Shown here piece by piece: positions 57,929 to 64,000 of a stretch of DNA of 64,000 nucleotides; the stretch's first letter is position 1; every line of letters starts with the position of its first letter. The notes under the pieces are model-generated. The model was given only the letters and a program-made list of their open reading frames with translations. It did not search any database and was not told where the DNA came from. The translations under genes and the position numbers were made by a program. Source of the DNA: Lientehia hominis (GTDB taxonomy: Bacteria > Bacillota > Clostridia > Lachnospirales > Lachnospiraceae); contig NZ_JAJNOR010000004.1 of NCBI RefSeq assembly GCF_021044755.1, positions 186,001-250,000 on the forward strand, written 5' to 3'.

Positions 57929-59212
57929 ATGATAGAAATTGTAACACTTATGGAAGAATTGCAGAGGGGGCTGCATGATGGGCGCCTGAAGGAAATCTAC
58001 ATGGATGACTCTGTACTTATATATCAAAGAGAACGATATATAAAAGCACTGAAAAATCATCAAAAATTATTTGGCGGGGAACTGGCAGCGGTCTACAGTA
58101 TACCGGGCAGAAGCGAAATAGGCGGAAATCATACGGACCATCAGTGCGGAATGGTATTGGCGGCCTCTGTTAATCTGGACATCATTGCTGTGGCGGGACG
58201 AAGCTGTGACAGAAGGATTCGAATCATTTCAGAGGGTTATGATGAAATCACGGTGGATTTATCGGACCTGTCCAAAAAACAGGAAGAGGAAGGGACGCCG
58301 GCCAGTCTGGTCCGCGGAGCGGCGGCAGGGCTCAGATCAGAAGGGTTCCAGCTGGAACAGGGATTTGACGCATACGTGACAAGTGATATTCCGATTGGAG
58401 CCGGTCTGTCATCTTCAGCGGCTTTTGAAGTGATGGCGGGTACAATCATTTCTGGTCTGTTCTATGATGGAAAGATCAGTCCTTTGGAAATCGCCAGAGC
58501 AGCTCAATATGCAGAGAACATTTATTTCGGAAAACCCTGCGGCCTGATGGATCAGATGGCTTGCTCAGAAGGCGGATTGATCCAGATTGATTTTAAGGAT
58601 CCGGTGACTCCGGAAGTGAGAAAAGTACATGGAAACTTTGATGCGTATCACTATAGCATGTGTATCGTGGATACGAAAGGCTCTCATTCCAGTCTGACAG
58701 AGGAATATGCCATGATTCCGGCGGAAATGAAATACGTTGCCGAATACATGGGAAAAAAGGTGCTGAGGGAGGTTGATAAAAGGGAATTTTTCAGAAGGCT
58801 TCCAGAGATTCGGAAAGCGGCCGGAGACAGAGCAGTCCTTCGGGCTATTCATTTCTTTGAGGAGGACGAGCGCGCGGAGGCGGAGACAGAGGCTCTTTCG
58901 GAAGGGAGGTTTGCGGATTTTTTGAAGCTGGTGAAAGAATCTGGGAATTCTTCTTTTAAATATCTGCAGAATATCTATACGTGTAAAAGCCCACGGGAAC
59001 AGGGACTGTCTATAGGCTTGGCAGTCAGTGAGGACATCCTGGGCTCCCGAGGCGCAAGCAGGGTGCATGGAGGCGGGTTCGCCGGAACTATCCAGGCTTT
59101 TGTACCGGATGATCTTGTAAGTCGGTACAAGGAGGCCATGAACGGTATTTTTGGTGAAGGCTCCTGCCATGTTCTGAAGGTGAGGCCATATGGAAGCATT
59201 TGGGTATTATAG
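57929..59212 (+). CDS. galK: Galactokinase
   Basis: This 427-aa GHMP kinase starts at the ATG at 57929 behind AGGAGGG. The substrate motif is SIPGRSEIGGNHTDHQCG, the ATP loop is PIGAGLSSSAAFEV, and the third motif is SRVHGGGFAGTIQAFVP. The first 40 residues extend beyond the usual start and are helical. It phosphorylates galactose for the Leloir pathway with galE (36 kb upstream). The usual GEHTDY is GNHTDH here, as in the Lachnospiraceae GalK branch. Confidence 0.93.
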   Translation: MIEIVTLMEELQRGLHDGRLKEIYMDDSVLIYQRERYIKALKNHQKLFGGELAAVYSIPGRSEIGGNHTDHQCGMVLAASVNLDIIAVAGRSCDRRIRIISEGYDEITVDLSDLSKKQEEEGTPASLVRGAAAGLRSEGFQLEQGFDAYVTSDIPIGAGLSSSAAFEVMAGTIISGLFYDGKISPLEIARAAQYAENIYFGKPCGLMDQMACSEGGLIQIDFKDPVTPEVRKVHGNFDAYHYSMCIVDTKGSHSSLTEEYAMIPAEMKYVAEYMGKKVLREVDKREFFRRLPEIRKAAGDRAVLRAIHFFEEDERAEAETEALSEGRFADFLKLVKESGNSSFKYLQNIYTCKSPREQGLSIGLAVSEDILGSRGASRVHGGGFAGTIQAFVPDDLVSRYKEAMNGIFGEGSCHVLKVRPYGSIWVL

Positions 59213-59256
59213 GAAAAGAACTGTAAAATGTATGGTCCGGACAGGGGAAAGGGAGC

Positions 59257-59285
59257 TTGACAAAAGCCTTTCCTGCGGGTATAAT
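59257..59285 (+). promoter_or_regulatory. Promoter of the leuS T-box transcript
   Basis: TTGACA, a 17-nt spacer and TATAAT form a perfect consensus sigma-A promoter. Confidence 0.92.
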
Positions 59286-59291
59286 ATCCGA

Positions 59292-59556
59292 TGATATGGA
59301 AAAGAACGTAGAAGAGAAAGAGTAAGGCTCCATAAGGTTTCAGAGAGCCGCCGGATGGTGTGAGGCGGTGCCTGATGTGCCCGAACTGGTCTCGGAGTTC
59401 CGCGGCAGAACAATTATCCCATTGCGGGATGATGCAAGTAAGCGGCGGCGGGTCTTCCCGTTACAGAAGCGATGAGTGCACAGCAGTCTGGCTGTGAAGT
59501 AGAGTGGTACCGCGAACAGGCCCTTCGTCTCTATAAGAGACGAGGGGCTTTTTGAT
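59292..59556 (+). promoter_or_regulatory. T-box leader (Leu) upstream of leuS
   Basis: The T-box AGAGTGGTACCGCG lies at 59501-59514. The terminator CCCTTCGTCTC/GAGACGAGGGGC with a T run lies at 59519-59555. Leu triplets CTG (59386) and CTC (59391) in the stem I region are candidate specifiers. Confidence 0.9.
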
Positions 59557-59590
59557 TACGACTAAAAACTGAGAAAGGATGAATCATATC

Positions 59591-62008
59591 ATGGCTATCC
59601 CTTATAATCATAAGGAAATTGAAAAGAAATGGACAAAAAAATGGACGGAGGACCCGGTCAATGTAAATGATGGGAAGAAACCGAAATATTACTGTTTGGA
59701 TATGTTCCCTTATCCTTCTGGGAACGGACTTCATGTGGGGCATTGGAGGGGTTACGTAATCTCTGATGTCTGGAGCCGGTATAAGATGCTGAAAGGATAT
59801 TATATCATCCATCCCATGGGATGGGACGCGTTTGGGCTTCCGGCTGAGAACTATGCGATCAAGATGGGAGAGCATCCGGCGAAATCCACGGCTGACAATA
59901 TCGATCACATCAGAGAACAGATCAAGCAGATCGCTGCTGTTTATGACTGGGACATGGAAGTGAATACCACGGATCCTTCCTTCTATAAATGGACTCAGTG
60001 GATTTTCGTCAAGATGTTCAAGGCGGGGCTCGCATATGAAAAAGAGATGCCGATTAATTGGTGCCCGTCCTGTAAGACAGGTCTTGCCAACGAAGAAGTA
60101 GTGAACGGATGCTGTGAACGGTGCGGCGCCCCGGTCACCAAGAAAAATCTGAAGCAGTGGATGCTCAAGATCACCGCCTATGCGGACAGACTGCTGGACG
60201 ATCTTGATAAGCTGGACTGGCCGGAAAAGGTCAAGAAAATGCAGACAGACTGGATCGGAAAATCCTACGGCGCTGAGATTGATTTTCAAGTGGATGGAAA
60301 AGCGGAGAGCATCAAGGTGTATACCACCCGTCCGGATACGCTGTATGGAGCTACCTTCATGGTGCTGGCGCCGGAGCATGCCATGGCGGCCGGACTCGCT
60401 TCTCCTGAGAAGAAAAAAGATGTGGAGGACTATATATACCAGGCTTCCATGAAATCCAATGTGGACCGTCTCCAGGATAAAGAAAAAACCGGCGTGTTTA
60501 CGGGAAGCTATGCGGTAAACCCGATCAATGGAGCAAAAGTTCCCATTTGGCTGTCTGATTATGTACTGGCAGATTACGGTACCGGCGCAATCATGTGCGT
60601 GCCCGCCCATGACGACAGAGACTTTGAATTCGCGAAGAAATTTGATATACCGATCATCCAGGTGATCTCACCGGACGGAAAGGAAAATCCGGATCTTGAG
60701 GAGGCATATGTGAATCCCGGCGTCATGATCAATTCCGGGGAGTTCAACGGGATGAGCTCAGAAGAGGCCAAAGCGAAAGTTCCGGACATCATGGAGGAGA
60801 GGGGACTGGGTAAAAAAACTACTCAGTACAAGCTGCGTGACTGGGTATTTTCCAGACAGCGCTACTGGGGAGAGCCGATCCCCATCATTCACTGCGACCA
60901 CTGCGGGTGTGTCCCTGTGCCGGAAGAGGAGCTTCCTCTGCTTTTGCCGGAAGTGGAATCCTATCAGCCGACCGGTACAGGAGAATCTCCTCTGGCGGCA
61001 ATCGATGAATGGGTGAACACCACTTGTCCTGTCTGCGGACGGCCCGCTAAGAGAGAAACGAACACGATGCCTCAGTGGGCGGGATCCTCCTGGTATTTTC
61101 TCCGTTACGTGGACAATAAGAACAGCGGGGAGCTTGTCTCCAGAGAGAAAGCAGATAAATATCTTCCGGTGGATATGTATATCGGCGGCGTAGAGCACGC
61201 GGTACTCCATCTTCTGTACTCCAGATTTTATACGAAATTTCTTCATGATATCGGCGTGGTGGATTTTGATGAGCCCTTCAAAAAGCTCTTCAACCAGGGC
61301 ATGATAACCGGAAAGAACGGCATCAAGATGAGTAAGTCCAAAGGCAATGTGGTATCGCCGGATGATCTGGTGCGCGACTATGGATGCGATTCCCTGAGAA
61401 TGTATGAGCTGTTTGTGGGACCTCCGGAACTGGATTCGGAATGGGATGAGAGAGGAATCGACGGAGTGAACCGTTTCCTCAACCGTTTCTGGAACATGGT
61501 GATGGACAGCAGAGATTCAGAAATGACGTCTACGAGGGAGACAGAAAAGCTCCGTCACAAGATGATATATGATATCACCAGCCGTTTGGAAAGCTTCAGC
61601 CTTAATACGGTCGTCAGCGGCTTCATGGAATATAACAATAAGATGATCGAGATGGCGAGGAAGAACGGCGGCATGGATAAAGAAACTTTAGAAACGGCTG
61701 TCACGCTTCTGGCCCCCTTTGCCCCCCACATCTGTGAAGAGCTTTGGAGCCAGCTGGGACATGAGACCAGTGTCTTTGACAGCAGCAATACCTGGCCGGA
61801 ATATGATGAAAGCAAAATGGCAGACGATGAAAAAGAAATTGCCGTGCAGCTCAACGGCAAGACAAGATGCGTCATCACCCTGCCGGTGGATATGGAAAAG
61901 GAAGCGGCTCTGGAAGCGGGACGAAAAGCCCTGGGGAGCAAGCTGACGGGAAGCATCGTAAAAGAGATCTATGTACCCGGAAGGATCATCAATATCGTGG
62001 CTAAGTGA
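59591..62008 (+). CDS. leuS: Leucyl-tRNA synthetase
   Basis: This 805-aa class I enzyme starts at the ATG at 59591, 11 nt from AAAGGA; the track-style ATG at 59579 is on the Shine-Dalgarno. The HIGH motif is MFPYPSGNGLHVGHWRGYV. The editing domain (about 220-420) has TTRPDTLYGATF and GTGAIMCVPAHDDRDFEF. The zinc-binding region has CPSCKTGLANEEV. KMSKS is KMSKSKGNVV, near 580. It charges tRNA-Leu and corrects mischarged products. The length matches bacterial LeuRS. Confidence 0.97.
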   Translation: MAIPYNHKEIEKKWTKKWTEDPVNVNDGKKPKYYCLDMFPYPSGNGLHVGHWRGYVISDVWSRYKMLKGYYIIHPMGWDAFGLPAENYAIKMGEHPAKSTADNIDHIREQIKQIAAVYDWDMEVNTTDPSFYKWTQWIFVKMFKAGLAYEKEMPINWCPSCKTGLANEEVVNGCCERCGAPVTKKNLKQWMLKITAYADRLLDDLDKLDWPEKVKKMQTDWIGKSYGAEIDFQVDGKAESIKVYTTRPDTLYGATFMVLAPEHAMAAGLASPEKKKDVEDYIYQASMKSNVDRLQDKEKTGVFTGSYAVNPINGAKVPIWLSDYVLADYGTGAIMCVPAHDDRDFEFAKKFDIPIIQVISPDGKENPDLEEAYVNPGVMINSGEFNGMSSEEAKAKVPDIMEERGLGKKTTQYKLRDWVFSRQRYWGEPIPIIHCDHCGCVPVPEEELPLLLPEVESYQPTGTGESPLAAIDEWVNTTCPVCGRPAKRETNTMPQWAGSSWYFLRYVDNKNSGELVSREKADKYLPVDMYIGGVEHAVLHLLYSRFYTKFLHDIGVVDFDEPFKKLFNQGMITGKNGIKMSKSKGNVVSPDDLVRDYGCDSLRMYELFVGPPELDSEWDERGIDGVNRFLNRFWNMVMDSRDSEMTSTRETEKLRHKMIYDITSRLESFSLNTVVSGFMEYNNKMIEMARKNGGMDKETLETAVTLLAPFAPHICEELWSQLGHETSVFDSSNTWPEYDESKMADDEKEIAVQLNGKTRCVITLPVDMEKEAALEAGRKALGSKLTGSIVKEIYVPGRIINIVAK

Positions 62009-62139
62009 TGGAAAATTCTGTAACCTGTTCCGTAAAGGGGAACCGCCGCGGCGATGTGACCGACAACGATTAAACGGTACTATAAAAATTCTTTATAAAC
62101 AGGAAAGAATAAATTGATAAATAATCAACAGAAATTTCA

Positions 62140-62168
62140 TTGACTTTTGTCAGATAAAATGAGATAAT
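62140..62168 (+). promoter_or_regulatory. Promoter of pckA
   Basis: TTGACT, a 17-nt spacer and GATAAT stand 45 bp before the ATG. Confidence 0.8.
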
Positions 62169-62214
62169 AAAGCAGATTTCGATTTTACTTAATTTTATAA
62201 AGGAGGAACAAGGA

Positions 62215-63912
62215 ATGGCAACAAAAGCATATTATCCTATTTCTGAAATCGGCAAGGGTAAAGTTGGTTTTTCCAAAACCCGTGCTATCGTTGAAGCCGC
62301 GTTTTATGGCAACAACGTAGTAAAGGTAAATACCCTGAAAGAGGCTTACAAGCTGGCTAAGAATTCACCTGGAACCATTGTGACAGACATGCCGGTATAT
62401 AGAGCAGAAGAAATCGGCCTTGACAGTGACGCCAAAGTTCTTTTATTCAACGATGGCGCGATCACAGGGCGTTATGCAGCGGCACGCCGGATTGCAGGCG
62501 AGCCCGGAGTAGACTGTGAAGCACTTGATAAGGTGGCGATGGACGCTGTCTACGATTCCCGCTGGAAAAAAATGTACCATGCAGAGGTATATGTAGGACT
62601 TGATCCTGAGTTCATGGTAAAGGCACATCTTCTGCTTCCTGAAGGAGAAGAGAACATCATGTACTCCTGGATGTTAAACTTCCAGTACATGTCAGATGAG
62701 TACGTAAAGATGTATAAGAACTCTAAGGCAGTTGGAGACGGAAAAGAAGCTGACATCTATATCTTCTCCGATCCTCAGTGGAGCCCCGTGGATCATCCCG
62801 GCGTAAACTTCGACTGCTTAAGCGACCCTGCAAAGAAGACTCTCTGCTATTTCAATACAGATACCAACTGTGCATGTATCCTGGGTATGAGATACTTCGG
62901 GGAGCACAAGAAGGGTACTCTGACCATGGCATGGGCGATCGCGAACCGCAATGGTTATGCTTCCTGCCACGGCGGACAGAAGGAATATACTCTGGCGGAC
63001 GGCAGCAAGTATGTAGCTTCCGTGTTCGGCCTGTCAGGTTCCGGAAAGTCCACTCTGACTCATGCAAAGCATGACGGAAAATACGGCGTTACCGTGCTTC
63101 ATGACGATGCGTTTATCATCAATACCGATACCTGTGCATCCGTAGCTCTGGAGCCCGCTTATTTTGACAAGACTGCCGATTATCCTACCGGCTGCCCTGA
63201 CAACAAATATCTGCTGACAGTTCAGAACTGCTCCGCAACTCTGGATGAGGACGGCAAGATTCAGCTTGTGACGGAAGATATCCGCAACGGCAACGGACGT
63301 GCCATCAAGTCCAAGCTGTGGTCCCCGAACCGTGTGGACAGGGTGGATTCTCCTGTAAATTCTATTTTCTGGATTATGAAGGATCCCACCATTCCGCCTG
63401 TGGTAAAACTGAAAGGTTCTGCTCTGGCTTCCGTAATGGGTGCTACTCTGGCCACGAAGAGATCTTCCGCAGAGAGACTGGCTCCCGGTGTGGATCCCAA
63501 CAAGCTGGTCGTAGTTCCTTATGCGAACCCCTTCAGGACTTATCCTCTGGCAAACGACTATGAGAAGTTCAAGAAGCTGGTTGAGGAGAAGGATGTAGAC
63601 TGCTACATTATCAATACCGGTGATTTCATGGGCAAGAAAGTACAGCCCAAAGATACGATCGGCATTCTGGAGAAGATCGTGGAAGGCAAAGCCGAGTTCA
63701 AAAAATGGGGACCTTTCTCTGATATTGAGATCATGGATTGGGAAGGCTTTGTTCCGGATCTGAATGACGCGGATTACCTGGCACAGTTGAAAGCACGTAT
63801 GCAGGATCGTGTAAACGAGGTTTCTGCGTTCGCTACAGAGAAGGGCGGATACGACGCACTTCCTGAAGAAGCTTTGGAAGCTCTGAAAAAGGTAGTCAGT
63901 GAACTGAACTGA
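62215..63912 (+). CDS. pckA: Phosphoenolpyruvate carboxykinase (ATP)
   Basis: This 565-aa protein has the PEPCK P-loop as SVFGLSGSGKSTLTHAKHDG (about 268-287) and the metal site VLHDDAFIINTDT. VDRVDSPVNSIFWIMKDPT and TLATKRSSAERLAPGVDP follow. It interconverts oxaloacetate and PEP with ATP. In rumen and gut Clostridia it usually runs in the carboxylating direction to conserve energy. AGGAGG precedes the ATG. A terminator follows. Confidence 0.95.
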   Translation: MATKAYYPISEIGKGKVGFSKTRAIVEAAFYGNNVVKVNTLKEAYKLAKNSPGTIVTDMPVYRAEEIGLDSDAKVLLFNDGAITGRYAAARRIAGEPGVDCEALDKVAMDAVYDSRWKKMYHAEVYVGLDPEFMVKAHLLLPEGEENIMYSWMLNFQYMSDEYVKMYKNSKAVGDGKEADIYIFSDPQWSPVDHPGVNFDCLSDPAKKTLCYFNTDTNCACILGMRYFGEHKKGTLTMAWAIANRNGYASCHGGQKEYTLADGSKYVASVFGLSGSGKSTLTHAKHDGKYGVTVLHDDAFIINTDTCASVALEPAYFDKTADYPTGCPDNKYLLTVQNCSATLDEDGKIQLVTEDIRNGNGRAIKSKLWSPNRVDRVDSPVNSIFWIMKDPTIPPVVKLKGSALASVMGATLATKRSSAERLAPGVDPNKLVVVPYANPFRTYPLANDYEKFKKLVEEKDVDCYIINTGDFMGKKVQPKDTIGILEKIVEGKAEFKKWGPFSDIEIMDWEGFVPDLNDADYLAQLKARMQDRVNEVSAFATEKGGYDALPEEALEALKKVVSELN

Positions 63913-63947
63913 TTAAATATTATCTCGTTTTGAGTAATAAGTGAAAG

Positions 63948-63988
63948 AAACGCCGTCTGCGGCCATGTGTCTGCAGACGGCGTTTTTT
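63948..63988 (+). terminator. Terminator after pckA
   Basis: AAACGCCGTCTGC pairs with GCAGACGGCGTTT and ends in TTTTTT. Confidence 0.92.
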
Positions 63989-64000
63989 AATATATAAGCT

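Noticed and set aside
1..64000. CRISPR arrays, rRNA genes and complete insertion sequences
   Set aside because: None of the required repeat-spacer patterns, rRNA sequences or transposase frames with terminal repeats was seen.

Overview
The window looks like a chromosomal segment of a spore-forming, low-to-mid GC Firmicute, most likely a Lachnospiraceae (Clostridia). The evidence is the spoIIM sporulation gene next to a nudF-type gene, RNase Y and Mini-RNase III, two T-box leaders (cysE-cysS and leuS), a Bacillus-type SOS box in front of recA, PhoP-type direct repeats around the pst/phoPR genes, and a SpoIID-like peptidoglycan-binding protein. This assignment rests on gene content and synteny read by eye; no database search was made.

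Positions 1-11950 form a mobile, phage-derived block. A leftward tail/holin module (about 1-5460) lies beyond a 908-aa single-chain two-barrel RNA polymerase of the YonO/RDR type (6108-8834). A 570-bp control region (9200-9777) separates it from a rightward unit: a catalytically dead tyrosine-recombinase-like protein resembling the SPbeta master repressor MrpR (9777-10733), a small unknown gene, a tRNA-Gln, a tRNA-like element and a degenerate dUTPase-fold gene. A 19-bp motif (consensus WATTRTRCRTYATTCCTGA) occurs four times in and near the control region. Two copies sit 7-8 bp upstream of matching sigma-A promoters that fire in opposite directions, and a LexA box lies between them. The tail gene at the left edge is interrupted by a 476-nt group I intron. 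I read this as a compact, SPbeta-logic prophage or prophage remnant in a Clostridial host. It is the most interesting part of the window.

Positions 12000-30640 are core chromosome: recA, rny, a Nudix hydrolase, spoIIM, DAHP synthase, a DUF368 undecaprenyl-phosphate translocase, an LTA-synthase-like enzyme, an apparently orphan cobalamin riboswitch, galE, a D,D-carboxypeptidase, and a phosphate regulon in the order pstC-pstA-pstB-phoU-pstS-phoP-phoR with three Pho-box clusters.

Positions 30640-35833 hold a second, smaller phage-like island: ImmA/XRE/Cro-like regulators, a Pro-rich peptide, tRNA-Ala, a holin paralogous to the one in the first block, an amidase endolysin with two SH3 domains, and a SpoIID/peptidoglycan-binding protein. 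Then come carAB, a CPBP protease, a PAP2 phosphatase, a diacylglycerol kinase-like protein and tRNA-Val/tRNA-Met.

Positions 43500-48350 are a degraded accessory stretch with two uncharacterised proteins, a GNAT acetyltransferase, several pseudogene fragments and a lipoprotein. Positions 48432-63912 return to core functions: an osmoprotectant ABC transporter, ispF, the Cys T-box with cysE-cysS-mrnC-rlmB, a CNNM-type transporter, tRNA-Thr, galK, the Leu T-box with leuS, and ATP-dependent PEP carboxykinase.
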